From contig CBDCGU010000003.1 of NCBI GenBank assembly GCA_965216945.1, forward strand, positions 124,001 through 188,000: a stretch of 64,000 nucleotides of DNA, written 5' to 3'. The stretch comes from DATHZQ01 sp965216945. Its GTDB lineage: Bacteria; Actinomycetota; Acidimicrobiia; Spongiisociales; UBA5794. The position numbers were made by a program, and so were the translations under genes. Under the pieces are notes generated by a model. The model was not told the DNA's origin. It saw only the letters and a list, made by a program, of their open reading frames with translations, and did not search any database. Positions 33,730 through 42,590 of this stretch are shown one piece after another; positions within the stretch are counted from its first letter, which is position 1, and each line of letters starts with the position of its first letter.

Positions 33730-34962
33730 TCACACCGCTGAAGCGGGCTCCCAGAGCATCCGGCCGTAGCGACCGAGGACCAGGAGCGGCAGCAGGACGA
33801 GTGCACCGCCGATGATGCTGAGCACCGGGTACCCCGATGCCTCGAGCAGGAACCCCGACGACAAACTGGCGGCAGCGCCCGACGTCCACACCAGCGTGTC
33901 GGCAAGTCCCTGCAACGGTACGGCAAGACCGGCCGGGGCGCCCTCCGTGAGGTAGGCGCTGCCGGCGACGAACCCGAAGTTCCATCCCAGTCCCAGCAAG
34001 AACAGCGCCACCACGAGCAAGGCGGTGTCTGCTCCTCCCGCCGTCGACGCCAGGATCGCCGACAGCACCAGGATGGCTTGACCCGCAATCATCACCGGGA
34101 CCCGGCCCAGGCGATCGGCCACGGCGCCGGTCAATGGCGACACCGCAAACATACCGAGGGTGTGCGCACCGATGACCAGCCCGACGATCCCGAGGTCCTC
34201 CCCGGCGCGCCTGATGTGAATGGGGGTCATCGTCATGATGAGCACCATCACCACTTGACCCACCATCAGCGCGACCACTGCGTAGCGAATCCGTGGTTGG
34301 CTGAGGAGGGGCCGCACCAGGGAGAGCGAGCGTCTCCGAGGTCGCTGCTCCACGTCCGCGAAGGTGAGCGGATCTGGCCGTAGACCGAAATAGGCCAGCG
34401 CAGATGCGACGACAAGCAGACCCACCGCCAGTAGAGGTGCACCTGCGAGGCCCTCGAGACCGAGGCTCGCGGCGACCAGCTGGGTTGGTTGCAGTAACAC
34501 CGGCCCCAGCACGGAGCCGATGGTCCCGGCCCACACGACCAGGCTGATCGAGAACGAACGTTGCTCAGGGGCCGAGATGTCGGCAGCGGCGTAGCGGGCG
34601 AGGCGGTCGCCCGCATTGCCGAAACCAAACGCCAGCAGACCGAGGACGAAGAGCGGAAACGATCCGATGATGGTGGCAAACGCGGCGACCGCGGCGCCAT
34701 TGGCGGCGATGATGAGGCCCGACGCGATACCCGGTCCGCGGCCGTGCCGGCCCATGATCGTGGCGATGGGAGCGGTACCCAGCGCCACGCCGATGGTTGC
34801 GGCCGCGGCAGGCACCCCCGACAGCGTCGCCTCGCCGAGCAGGTCCTCGGCGACGAGCGACGTCACGGTGATCGCAGCGATGAAGCTGGTGCGGGCCAGC
34901 GCACTCCCGGTGAACAGGACGGTGAGCAGACGGCGCCGTAGAGGAGGAGGGGCTGCGGGCAT
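33730..34962 (-). CDS. MFS transporter
   Basis: This 410-residue protein has twelve predicted hydrophobic helices in two halves split by a basic loop (EQRPRRRSLSLVRPLL) near residue 210. The MFS motif after helix 2 appears as ATIMGRHGRGPGIA, and the equivalent in the second half as GAVADRLGRVPVM. A drug or metabolite exporter is likely, but the substrate is unknown. A TACACT box ends 8 bases before ATG 34962, so the message may lack a leader. Confidence 0.9.
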   Translation of the reverse strand: MPAAPPPLRRRLLTVLFTGSALARTSFIAAITVTSLVAEDLLGEATLSGVPAAAATIGVALGTAPIATIMGRHGRGPGIASGLIIAANGAAVAAFATIIGSFPLFVLGLLAFGFGNAGDRLARYAAADISAPEQRSFSISLVVWAGTIGSVLGPVLLQPTQLVAASLGLEGLAGAPLLAVGLLVVASALAYFGLRPDPLTFADVEQRPRRRSLSLVRPLLSQPRIRYAVVALMVGQVVMVLIMTMTPIHIRRAGEDLGIVGLVIGAHTLGMFAVSPLTGAVADRLGRVPVMIAGQAILVLSAILASTAGGADTALLVVALFLLGLGWNFGFVAGSAYLTEGAPAGLAVPLQGLADTLVWTSGAAASLSSGFLLEASGYPVLSIIGGALVLLPLLVLGRYGRMLWEPASAV

Positions 34963-34970
34963 GGGCGCAG

Positions 34971-34976
34971 AGTGTA
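34971..34976 (-). promoter_or_regulatory. -10 box (TACACT) for the MFS gene
   Basis: This TANNNT hexamer on the minus strand lies 8 bases before ATG 34962 with no ribosome binding site between. Confidence 0.4.
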
Positions 34977-34989
34977 CGAGCCCCCTCCT

Positions 34990-35065
34990 GGTGGTCCATC
35001 GCCGCCCAAATGGCTACGCGTCCGGGCCCTCGAGCACACCGCAGCATCAACCGCGCGACGGACCC
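34990..35065. repeat. Dispersed intergenic element, short form (copy A)
   Basis: GGTGGTCC, GGCTACGCG, GGCCCTCGA and the block ACACCGCAGCATCAACCGCG recur, with a few changes, in order at 42591-42817. There an extra palindrome-rich segment of about 150 bases separates the last two parts. It fills the gap between the MFS gene and the following minus-strand gene. Confidence 0.7.
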
Positions 35066-35569
35066 CTAGCGGATCAGCTCGTCGGTCACGGCCTTGGCCC
35101 GGTGCATCTCGATGCGCACCTCCGGTCCTCCATCGAAGACCAAGGTCACCCGGTACGTGTTGCGTTTGTGGAAGTCGAGCTTTGCCCGCTTCAGATCGCT
35201 ACGAGAACGCTCCAGGACCACTTCCCCATCGCCGCCAAGAAGCCCTCGCTTCAGAAACACGATGCGCTGATTCGTCACGGCGACCAGCGGCCAGGGGGCA
35301 GCCGGCCGCTCCTCCGTTGCCGGTTTTCGCAGCAGCCAGGCGTACCAGCCCCCAATGGCGACCGTCAACGCCACGAGCAGACCCAACGGTGAAGGCAGGA
35401 CGCCCGCGGACTCGAGAACCGTTCCGAGGACCGCTCCGGCGATCGCAACGACCCAGATCGAGCGCCCTCGCACCAACTCGGGATACGAGCCGGCCGCCAC
35501 GGCTCTGATCTTCTCACCGCGACGCAGCTCGTCGTCGAGCCACTCCGCTGCCCGCTGTTCGAGTTGCAT
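35066..35569 (-). CDS. Membrane protein with PH-like cytosolic domain
   Basis: This 167-residue protein begins with a short charged N-terminal segment, then two hydrophobic helices (SIWVVAIAGAVLGTVLESAGV and PLGLLVALTVAIGGWYAWLL). The C-terminal part, VAVTNQRIVFLKRG...SDLKRAKLDFHKRN, resembles the bacterial PH-like (YdbS/bPH) fold by its TNQRI strand. Function unknown. The ATG at 35569 touches a GGAG sequence without spacing, so the exact start is uncertain. Confidence 0.7.
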   Translation of the reverse strand: MQLEQRAAEWLDDELRRGEKIRAVAAGSYPELVRGRSIWVVAIAGAVLGTVLESAGVLPSPLGLLVALTVAIGGWYAWLLRKPATEERPAAPWPLVAVTNQRIVFLKRGLLGGDGEVVLERSRSDLKRAKLDFHKRNTYRVTLVFDGGPEVRIEMHRAKAVTDELIR

Positions 35570-35676
35570 CTCCGGTCCTGTGGTGGTGCGGCGGCAACCT
35601 ACTGCACCTGGCGGGCCGCTGCGCGCATCTGTCCCCCGGTGCAAGACTTGCCCCCGTACCCCAGCGAGGAGAGCCC

Positions 35677-35970
35677 GTGTTCCACCACGTCGCCATGTTC
35701 CGCTTCCGCGACGACGTCGCCGCGGAGACGATCGCCGGCATCCGATCCCGGTTGCTCGAGCTGCCCGCAACGGTGGCGTCGATTCGGTCGTACCAGGTGG
35801 GCCACGACGCCGGGCTCTCCGATGGGACGTGGGACATGGTGGTGGTCGCCCAGTTCGACGACGAAGCGGGCTACCGGAACTACAGCGCCCACCCGGACCA
35901 CGTTCCGATCGTGCGAGACGTCCTCGGCCTGGTCACAGCTCGTGCCTCGGTGCAGTCCGTCGAGATGTGA
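35677..35970 (+). CDS. Dabb (stress-responsive A/B barrel) domain protein
   Basis: This 97-residue protein consists of one dimeric alpha/beta barrel domain. FHHVAMFRFRDDVAAETIAGIRSRLLELPATV opens the fold; the paired WDMVVVAQFDDEAGYRNYSAHPDH is diagnostic. Relatives include stress proteins and some cyclases. The GTG at 35677 follows AGGAGAGCCC. It is convergent with the oxidoreductase gene. Confidence 0.85.
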   Translation: MFHHVAMFRFRDDVAAETIAGIRSRLLELPATVASIRSYQVGHDAGLSDGTWDMVVVAQFDDEAGYRNYSAHPDHVPIVRDVLGLVTARASVQSVEM

Positions 35971-35981
35971 GCGGGGCCGGA

Positions 35982-37574
35982 TCACTCGGCTCGGAGGTCG
36001 CCGATGATCTGCTGCGAGGCGAGCCGGCCGGGAGCACCCGTCACGCAGCCCCCGGGATGTGTGCCCGAGCCGCACTGGTAGTAGCCGAGGATCGGCGTGC
36101 GGTACTGGTTCCAGCCCGGGGCCGGCCGGAAGAGGAACATCTGCGGAGCGAGGAGCTCTCCGGCAAAGATGTTGCCCTCGCTGAGCCCGACGACACACTC
36201 GATGTCGAGCGGCGTGACGACCTCTCGATGGAGCACCAGTTCTCCAAAGCCGGGGAATGTCTCCTCGAGCACGGCCTGGGCGGCATCGGCGAACGGCTCC
36301 CGCTCCGTGTCCCAATCGCTGCGTCGCAGCTCGTAGGGAGCGTATTGCACGAAGCACGACATCACATGCTTGCCAGGTGGCGCCATGTCGGGGTCGATGG
36401 TGGACTGGATGGCGCCGTCGATGTACGGCCGGCTGCTGTACCACCCGTACTTGGCCTCGTCGAAGGCCCGCTCCAGGTAGTCGAGGCTTGGGGCGATGTT
36501 GATGAATCCTCGGTACTGATCAGCACGTCCCCGGAGCGCCGGGTAGGAGGGCAGGCCGTCGAGGGCGAAGTTGACCTTGGCCGACACCCCCTGGAATCGG
36601 TAGCGCTCGATGCTCTCGACGAGATCTCCGGGCAGCTCCCTGGGATCGACCAGCTCCAGAAATGTACGACGCGGGTCCAGTGAGCTGACGACGACCTTGG
36701 CGGCCAGCTCTGTGCCGTCCTCCAGGGCGACCCCCGTCGTGCGCCCGGCGCTCATGGTCACTGCGGCAACCGGAGCGTTGAGGCGGATCTCGGCGCCATG
36801 GGACTCGGCGGCCCGTGCCAGCACCTGGGTGAAGCCGCCATTCCCTCCCTTGTGGAACGCCCACGCTCCGGCTGCGCCGTCGTGCTCGCCGAGGTTGTGA
36901 TACAACAACACGAGACCCGATCCCTGTGAGCGGGGGCCAACCTTGGTCCCGATGACACCGGACGAGGCCAGCCATGCCTTCAGCAGCTCGCTCTCGAAGT
37001 AGTCGTCGAGGAAGTCGGCGGCGCTGCCGGTGAGCAACCGAACCGCGTTGTGCAGCACCCGAGGCGGCATCTCGCGGAAGCGCTTGGCAAGCGAGGCCAT
37101 GCGCATCAGCTCGTCGGGGTCGTTGCTCAGCAGGTTCGGCGGCACCTCCTCGAGGAGCGGCTCGAGGGCGTGGCGGACCATCGCCATGTCGTGGTCGTAT
37201 CGGTCGTAGGCATCCGCGTCGTGCCTCGAGAGCCGGGCGATCTCGTTGAGGTTCTCGTCACGGCTCTTGCCCATGAGCAGGTACTCGTTGCCGCGGCCCG
37301 GAGCGAATGACGTGGGCATGAGCAGCGGCATGAAACCGTGCTTGGGCAACTCGAGCTCGTGGATGATCTCGGGACGCAACAGACTCAACGCATAGGAGAA
37401 CGTCGTGAAGTGAAAGCCCGGAAGCAGCTCCTCGGTGATGGCGGCGCCACCGACGATGTGACGTCGCTCCAGAATCAACGTCCGGAGGCCCGCTCTGGCC
37501 AGATAAGCACCGTTCACCAGCCCGTTGTGCCCGCCGCCGATGACGATGGCGTCATGTGTCGTAGTCGCGGTCAC
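35982..37574 (-). CDS. Phytoene desaturase-like FAD oxidoreductase (PYROXD2-like)
   Basis: This 530-residue flavoprotein of the carotenoid desaturase/amine oxidase superfamily begins with the dinucleotide-binding DAIVIGGGHNGLVNGAYLARAGLRTLILERR. GGNGGFTQVLARAAESHGAEIRLNAPVAAV is the central loop of the family. The C-terminal GSGTHPGGCVTGAPGRLAS closes the FAD site. It resembles the PYROXD2 branch rather than true phytoene desaturases, and no carotenoid genes are nearby. It lies 9 bases after the GcvT-like gene, so the two probably act together on an amine or methylated substrate. Confidence 0.88.
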   Translation of the reverse strand: MTATTTHDAIVIGGGHNGLVNGAYLARAGLRTLILERRHIVGGAAITEELLPGFHFTTFSYALSLLRPEIIHELELPKHGFMPLLMPTSFAPGRGNEYLLMGKSRDENLNEIARLSRHDADAYDRYDHDMAMVRHALEPLLEEVPPNLLSNDPDELMRMASLAKRFREMPPRVLHNAVRLLTGSAADFLDDYFESELLKAWLASSGVIGTKVGPRSQGSGLVLLYHNLGEHDGAAGAWAFHKGGNGGFTQVLARAAESHGAEIRLNAPVAAVTMSAGRTTGVALEDGTELAAKVVVSSLDPRRTFLELVDPRELPGDLVESIERYRFQGVSAKVNFALDGLPSYPALRGRADQYRGFINIAPSLDYLERAFDEAKYGWYSSRPYIDGAIQSTIDPDMAPPGKHVMSCFVQYAPYELRRSDWDTEREPFADAAQAVLEETFPGFGELVLHREVVTPLDIECVVGLSEGNIFAGELLAPQMFLFRPAPGWNQYRTPILGYYQCGSGTHPGGCVTGAPGRLASQQIIGDLRAE

Positions 37575-37583
37575 TCGTGCCTC

Positions 37584-38783
37584 TCAAGCGGTCCTGTGGG
37601 CGGGGTCGTACAGCGGGAGCGGAGCCACGTGGGCCCCCACCAGATCGTATGCATGGTCGATCGTGACCTCGAGGTGAACCCGGCTCCCGGAGGCAGCCAG
37701 GTGAGGCCGAACGCGAGCGATGGCGATGTGTTTCTGCAGAATCGGCGAGTACATGAAGCTGGCTGTGTACCCGACACGTTTCCGCTCGTCGTCGTACACG
37801 AGCGCCTCGTAGGAGATCGGACGGTGCTCCTTGGGGGTGGGAAGCCCGGCGGTGCGATGGAGGCGGTCGTACGCCGACCAATCGACGACGAGGCCGACCG
37901 TCGCCCAGCGCGACGTACTGCCATGGATCTCTGCTTCGATGGCTTTCCGCCCGATGAACCGTCGATGGTCTGTCGCAAGACGGCGGAACATCCAGCCCAA
38001 GCCCAGTTCGAGCGGAGTCGACCGATGGGCATCGTTCCAGGCCAACCGGCTCGATTCGAAGTCCGTGCCGAGCAGCAGCAGACCGGCTTCGATACGCGCC
38101 ATCTTGAGCGCGGCGAGCCCGACGGGGATGAGACCGTGGCCCTGTCCTGCGTCCATCAACGCATCCCATACGCCAACGGCGTCCTCGACGTCGACCCAGA
38201 TCTCGTAGCCCAGGTCGCCGGTGAATCCCGTGCGCGAGATGGTCACCGGGGCGCCGTCCAGCTTGGCCGGCATGAGCTCGAAGTAGGGCAGGTTCTCCAC
38301 CTCGGGAGCGATGGTCGCCAGGATGCGCCTGGAGCGTGGCCCCTGCAGCGCCAGTGCTCCGACCTCGTCCGAGATGTCGTCGATGGTGACGTCGAGCGTG
38401 CCCGTGAGGCCGGTCAGGTAGGCCAGGTTGGGCTCGGCTGCCGTGAGAAGGAACTCGGTGTCGGACAGCCGTAGGACGATGCCGTCTTCCAGTACGAAGC
38501 CCCCGTCGTCGCACCAGATGGTGTATTGGGCCTGCCCAGGGCGGCAGTGCCGCACATCCCTGGCGAGCACACCCGCAAGGAAACGCTCGGCCTGCGGACC
38601 TGTGATGCGGTATTTGAAGAGCGGCGAGGTGTCGAAGACCCCGGCCGCATTGCGGATGGCGAAGTACTCGAACTTCTCCGACATGTCGTATTGCAGGGCG
38701 GAGATGTGGCCGGACCAATGTGTCCACAGGCCCGACCGGTTGAGCTCACTGGTGCGTGCGTGGAAGGGCGTTGTCCGGATGAT
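37584..38783 (-). CDS. GcvT-like aminomethyltransferase, possible ATC start
   Basis: This folate-binding aminomethyltransferase-family protein has the GcvT core: NAAGVFDTSPLFKYRITGPQAERFL, LQGPRSRRIL, RTGFTGDLGYEIW and a C-terminal barrel with GRKAIEAEIHG. The first normal start, ATG 38684, gives 366 residues. The same frame stays open upstream and reads RTTPFHARTSELNRSG and LWTHWSGHISALQYD, which looks like the natural N-terminus of the family. That extension has no ATG, GTG or TTG, but GGGAGGTG lies 6 bases before an ATC at 38783. Either a rare ATC start or a sequence error at that codon is implied; coordinates use the extension. It probably moves one-carbon units from the substrate of the next-gene oxidoreductase. 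Confidence 0.72.
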   Translation of the reverse strand: MIRTTPFHARTSELNRSGLWTHWSGHISALQYDMSEKFEYFAIRNAAGVFDTSPLFKYRITGPQAERFLAGVLARDVRHCRPGQAQYTIWCDDGGFVLEDGIVLRLSDTEFLLTAAEPNLAYLTGLTGTLDVTIDDISDEVGALALQGPRSRRILATIAPEVENLPYFELMPAKLDGAPVTISRTGFTGDLGYEIWVDVEDAVGVWDALMDAGQGHGLIPVGLAALKMARIEAGLLLLGTDFESSRLAWNDAHRSTPLELGLGWMFRRLATDHRRFIGRKAIEAEIHGSTSRWATVGLVVDWSAYDRLHRTAGLPTPKEHRPISYEALVYDDERKRVGYTASFMYSPILQKHIAIARVRPHLAASGSRVHLEVTIDHAYDLVGAHVAPLPLYDPAHRTA

Positions 38784-38932
38784 GACGCACCTCCCGTCGA
38801 ACGGCGGCGTACCGTCTCCACGCTAACGGATCGCCAATGGGCCACCACCCCGGGCGAGGCCAGCAGAGGCGATTGCGGGATGCAACAATCAGGGGTACCA
38901 CACCGTGAGACCGATATGTGGGGAGGTGGCGG

Positions 38933-39982
38933 GTGCCGATCGACACGCCCGCGGAGCTACGCGCCCATCTCGAGCTGGCGATGCAGGTGGAGCTGACCAC
39001 CGTCCCGCCCTACCTCTATGCGATGTATTCGCTCGTCGACGAAGACGGCGAGGCCGCTCAGCTCATACGCAGCGTCGTGGCCGAGGAGATGCTGCACGCC
39101 GCCCTGATGGCGAACTTGCTCGTAGCCGTCGGCGGCAAGCCCAGCTTCAGCACGACTGCCCGCTCGATCAGCTATCCGGGCCCCCTCCCGCACCATGTCC
39201 CCGAGCTCGCTGTCAGCCTCGAACCCGCCTCGCCCGAACTCATCCGGCGCGTCTTCCTCGCCATCGAGCGACCTGAGCCTCACGAAGCACCACCCGAACC
39301 CGACCGCTACGAGTCCCTCGGGCAGTTCTATCACGCGCTGGAGATCGGCGTCGAGCGCCTGGCAGACACCCACGACCTCTTCGCCGAACCGCGGCTCGAG
39401 CGCCAGCTCGCCGACCCCGCGGCCTACCGTCCCGTGGCCTACGACTCGGACACGAGCGGAGGGCTCGCCGGCATCGTCGACTTGGACACCGCGGTACAGG
39501 CAATCGAGACGGTGATCCATCAGGGTGAGGGCGTCAGCGAGGATCGTTATGCGGACCCGGAGCACCGCGAGCTCACACATTTCGCCAAGTTCTCCGAGCT
39601 GGTCGACGGAACGGTGCCCCTGGGTGAGGTCCGGCCGGCGATCGTCAACCCGGTCACGAATCGACTGCCTCCCGATGTTCGCCCGGTCGCCGTACTCGCC
39701 AATGGCCTCTACGCCTATGCGTTCGTCGTGCTCGATCGGATCTATGGCGGCCGAGCGGGCGACGCCGCGATGACCGAGCTCTACCAGACGATGCTGTCGC
39801 TTGGCGACGTGAGTCGCTACCTCATGACTCTCGACATGGGCAACGGCACAGTTGCCGGCCCACCCTTCGCCGCCCTTTCTTTTGCCGATCCGGCACATGC
39901 GAAGAGCGAGCTAGGGGCCCTTGCGGCCGATGCCGCCGGACATCACCCCAACCTGACAGGGGTGGCGGAAGCACTTGCCTGA
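38933..39982 (+). CDS. VioB-type ferritin-like domain protein
   Basis: This 349-residue protein has a ferritin-like four-helix domain of the kind found in the violacein enzyme VioB and in polyketide-linked iminophenyl-pyruvate dimer synthases. LAMQVELTTVPPYLYAMYS and VVAEEMLHAALMANLLVAVGG carry Glu and His metal ligands. FYHALEIGVERL supplies another helix. The Pro/Glu-rich insertion and C-terminal helical half are poorly characterised. GTG 38933 follows GGGAGG by 6 bases. No violacein or secondary-metabolite genes are near, so the substrate is unknown. Confidence 0.8.
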   Translation: MPIDTPAELRAHLELAMQVELTTVPPYLYAMYSLVDEDGEAAQLIRSVVAEEMLHAALMANLLVAVGGKPSFSTTARSISYPGPLPHHVPELAVSLEPASPELIRRVFLAIERPEPHEAPPEPDRYESLGQFYHALEIGVERLADTHDLFAEPRLERQLADPAAYRPVAYDSDTSGGLAGIVDLDTAVQAIETVIHQGEGVSEDRYADPEHRELTHFAKFSELVDGTVPLGEVRPAIVNPVTNRLPPDVRPVAVLANGLYAYAFVVLDRIYGGRAGDAAMTELYQTMLSLGDVSRYLMTLDMGNGTVAGPPFAALSFADPAHAKSELGALAADAAGHHPNLTGVAEALA

Positions 39983-39983
39983 T

Positions 39984-40000
39984 CCGCCGTTCCGCGGCGG
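39984..40000. terminator. Hairpin between convergent genes
   Basis: CCGCCG-TTCCG-CGGCGG is a perfect 6-bp stem directly after the ferritin-like gene and before the end of the converging phosphatase gene. Confidence 0.5.
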
Positions 40001-40050
40001 GGGCCTCTCAGTCGACCAGAAGCGCATCGCTGGGCGCCTGGTTGGAGTTG

Positions 40051-41106
40051 TCAGAGCGGTGCGATCAGCCCGGCGGAGGCCGCATGCTCCGCAAAGACAG
40101 ACGTCGCCGTACTCACGATCATGGACGGCTCGAGCGCCTCGGCCATGGCGGCCACCGCCGCCTCGCGCTCCTGCCCGCCGACCTCTCTCACATAGATGGC
40201 GAGTACCCGGTCGGGCCGTTCCTTGGCAACCGTCGAGTAGATCTCCGGATCACGCTGGCCACTGTCGCCGACGAGCACGCACGGAAGCTCTGGATAGGTG
40301 TCCAGGATCCTGTTGATCTCTGCGAGCTTGTGGTCATCGTGCCTGCCATGGATGAAAGTCTGCCGGTCGACACCGAAGTCTCGCAGCATGACGGGACCGG
40401 CCGGCAACCCGTGTGCAGCGAAGAACCCCGTCATGAACGAGTACAAGTTCCAAGGGCTGCTCGAGACGTAGAAGATCGGGTTGTCCTCAGTGCCGGACGA
40501 TCCGGCGACGAGGGCGGCGTAGAACTCGACGATCCCCTGGAACGGTGCCCGAGTCACGGCGTTGCCGAGCAGCGTCGTGCGGATCAGTGTGGCGGTGCGG
40601 GTGGCGCCGGTGGGGAGCAGTGTGTCGTCGATGTCGCTGACGACGAGGAAGCGGGCCGTCGACGGTGGCACGAGGACCTCAGCGTCGATCGCCTCCGCCC
40701 TGTCCGTCGTGAGCGTCGCCCTGGTCCATCCGATCGCACCCTGAATCGGGAGGAGAATGCGGAAGTAGCCCTCCTCGTCCGTGCGTCCGGTGGCGGACTC
40801 CGCTCCCCGCTGTGCTTTGACATCGATGTTGGGCATCTCATAGGTGAGGAAGCGCCGCACGGTCCGGCTCACGTTGCGCAGCCAGGAGTCGGAAGCGGTC
40901 GCCGGTGGCGGCGTGCGATGCACCAGCACGCGGCCCCGCACCTCGAGCTGATCCTGGGTGCCGTAGGTGCGGTAGGGCACGATCTCGAGCGGGCGGTCCC
41001 GCCCGGCGAACAGGTTGCGCACCCCGTGCCGCAGGGCATCGAACACACCCTCGGCCAACCTGGTCAGCCGGTGGAGGACCGACCCGACCCAGTCGTTGCA
41101 GCTCAA
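40051..41106 (-). CDS. App1-type phosphatidate phosphatase-like protein (DUF2183)
   Basis: This 351-residue protein has its C-terminal two thirds matching App1/DUF2183 phosphatases of the HAD superfamily. FLVVSDIDDTLLPTGA is the nucleophile motif DxDxT, then IFYVSSSPWNLYSFM (motif II), and KLAEI...CVLVGDSGQRDPEIY (motifs III/IV). In yeast, App1 dephosphorylates phosphatidic acid. No signal peptide is evident. The start at TTG 41106 lacks a ribosome binding site; an internal GTG at 41046 is an alternative. It lies beside a ceramidase-like gene, suggesting a lipid-related pair. Confidence 0.85.
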   Translation of the reverse strand: MSCNDWVGSVLHRLTRLAEGVFDALRHGVRNLFAGRDRPLEIVPYRTYGTQDQLEVRGRVLVHRTPPPATASDSWLRNVSRTVRRFLTYEMPNIDVKAQRGAESATGRTDEEGYFRILLPIQGAIGWTRATLTTDRAEAIDAEVLVPPSTARFLVVSDIDDTLLPTGATRTATLIRTTLLGNAVTRAPFQGIVEFYAALVAGSSGTEDNPIFYVSSSPWNLYSFMTGFFAAHGLPAGPVMLRDFGVDRQTFIHGRHDDHKLAEINRILDTYPELPCVLVGDSGQRDPEIYSTVAKERPDRVLAIYVREVGGQEREAAVAAMAEALEPSMIVSTATSVFAEHAASAGLIAPL

Positions 41107-41176
41107 GTCATACCCGTCATCTGGCCTGTCACCTGGATTTCGCGCTCACAAGCGTAACGATCCGCTTCGGGCCGTC

Positions 41177-42172
41177 CTAGTCGGAGCCGGCCTTGACCGA
41201 TGGCTGGGAGGGTCGCCGGGCGGGAACGGGCCGCTCGGTACGGAAGTATTGGAAGAAGCTCCACGTCGCAAGTGCTGAGAGCAGGTGCCAGATGGCGTGG
41301 GCTTGGACGATCGAGTCGGGTCGGCACCATTCGTGGTCGGCCGTACCGGTCAGCCAGATCGCGTACGCAGCAAGGAAGGATGTGATGCCGACCCAGAACC
41401 ATGGCGTGTAGCGTCGCCGGCCAGGAGCCGGATGGGTGGCGACCAGACCGGGAAGAAAGAAGAAGACGACCCACCAATACTCCCCCGGCGCTGCCAGCAT
41501 CTCGGCCGGCGGGATTCCAAAGATGGTCGCGACACCGAATCCGGCGAATCCGGCCAGAAGTCGCATCGCAGGGGACCACCATCTGTGGAGGATCTCGGAG
41601 ATGATCCAGATGCCGATCGATACACCGAACAGGTCGAGCCCGATGCCGAGATCGGGGCCGAGAAACCAATAGCCGGCTGCGTAGACGGCGAGCGTCGTGC
41701 CGTAGACGGTGAACATGAGCCGGTCGGTCCAGCGTCCGAGGGCGGCGACATTCACGAGCCACGGAATGAGGATGTAGGCCACCATCGAGACGTTGTCGAT
41801 CCACGCACCGAAGAAGGTATGGCTGCCGTGCATCACCATCGAGCCAGGGCCGAGGAAGACGGCCGCAGTCGCGTACAGGAGTGCGGTCGGCGTGTTGCCG
41901 ACGAACCGGTTGACCCGATGCCGGTTGGCGGAATCGTCCCGTGTCAGCGTCCCGAACATGGCAAGACCCGCGATCACGAAACCGAGGTTGCCCAGCGTGT
42001 TGATGGGCTCACGCAGCAGGCCACCGCTCACGCGTTCACACCATCGCGACACCTCCCCGATCGCCTGCTCGTTGGCGGCCTGCGGACCCCAACCGACGAG
42101 TCCCCACCCTACGAACGCCACGACGAACACACCCAGAGCGGCCAAGGCGATCCTGGTCGGCTTGGTGTTCAT
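41177..42172 (-). CDS. Ceramidase-like membrane hydrolase (CREST superfamily)
   Basis: This 331-residue protein has about seven hydrophobic helices and the metal-site pattern of the alkaline ceramidase/CREST family. LLREPINTLGNLGFVIAGL is in the first core helix, then GPGSMVMHGSHTFFGAWIDNVSM (Ser, His and Asp), and QAHAIWHLLSALATW near the C-terminus with two further histidines. Such enzymes hydrolyse lipid amides with zinc. Bacterial substrates are mostly unknown and ceramide need not be present. A TAGCGT box lies 6 bases before ATG 42172. Confidence 0.82.
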   Translation of the reverse strand: MNTKPTRIALAALGVFVVAFVGWGLVGWGPQAANEQAIGEVSRWCERVSGGLLREPINTLGNLGFVIAGLAMFGTLTRDDSANRHRVNRFVGNTPTALLYATAAVFLGPGSMVMHGSHTFFGAWIDNVSMVAYILIPWLVNVAALGRWTDRLMFTVYGTTLAVYAAGYWFLGPDLGIGLDLFGVSIGIWIISEILHRWWSPAMRLLAGFAGFGVATIFGIPPAEMLAAPGEYWWVVFFFLPGLVATHPAPGRRRYTPWFWVGITSFLAAYAIWLTGTADHEWCRPDSIVQAHAIWHLLSALATWSFFQYFRTERPVPARRPSQPSVKAGSD

Positions 42173-42178
42173 GTGGTG

Positions 42179-42184
42179 ACGCTA
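42179..42184 (-). promoter_or_regulatory. -10 box (TAGCGT) for the ceramidase-like gene
   Basis: This TANNNT hexamer ends 6 bases upstream of ATG 42172 without a ribosome binding site, as in other leaderless starts of the window. Confidence 0.45.
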
Positions 42185-42275
42185 CCTCGGGCCGGCGGAG
42201 GCCAAGTGGCCTCTGGCGCTTTCGGCCAGATTGACGGAGGATGCTCAGGTCCACGCCGTCGCAGAAGGAGCGACC

Positions 42276-42488
42276 ATGGAGAGCACATACAAAGTCATCG
42301 AGCTCGTCGGCACCAGCCCGGACTCGTGGGAGAAGGCGGCGGCGGTCGCCATCGCCGAAGCGAAGAAGAGCCTGCGCGACCTCCGCATCGCCGAGGTGGC
42401 CGACCTCGACATCAACGTGAGCGAAGACGGCGACATCATCGCCTACCGCACGAAGCTGAAGGTCTCGTTCAAGTACGCCGCCGACTGA
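42276..42488 (+). CDS. Dodecin
   Basis: This 70-residue flavin-binding storage protein forms a dodecamer. The dodecin pattern is complete: YKVIELVGTSPDSWEKAAAVAIAEAKKSLRDLRIAEV and KLKVSFKY at the end. AGAAGGAG lies 5 bases before ATG 42276. It probably buffers free FMN or FAD. It is a single-gene unit between the ceramidase-like gene and a structured intergenic region. Confidence 0.95.
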   Translation: MESTYKVIELVGTSPDSWEKAAAVAIAEAKKSLRDLRIAEVADLDINVSEDGDIIAYRTKLKVSFKYAAD

Positions 42489-42590
42489 TCGGCTGCGCCC
42501 GGAGAGTGACATCGGTGCGGGAGACGTCGCTGGAACCCAGCTGATGGCCCCCGAACCAAGCGGAGAGAAGCCGTAGGCGACTTCGCCGCC

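Noticed and set aside
35982..37574. Carotenoid biosynthesis gene
   Set aside because: The protein is desaturase-like, but no phytoene synthase or cyclase is near, and it pairs with a GcvT-like gene.
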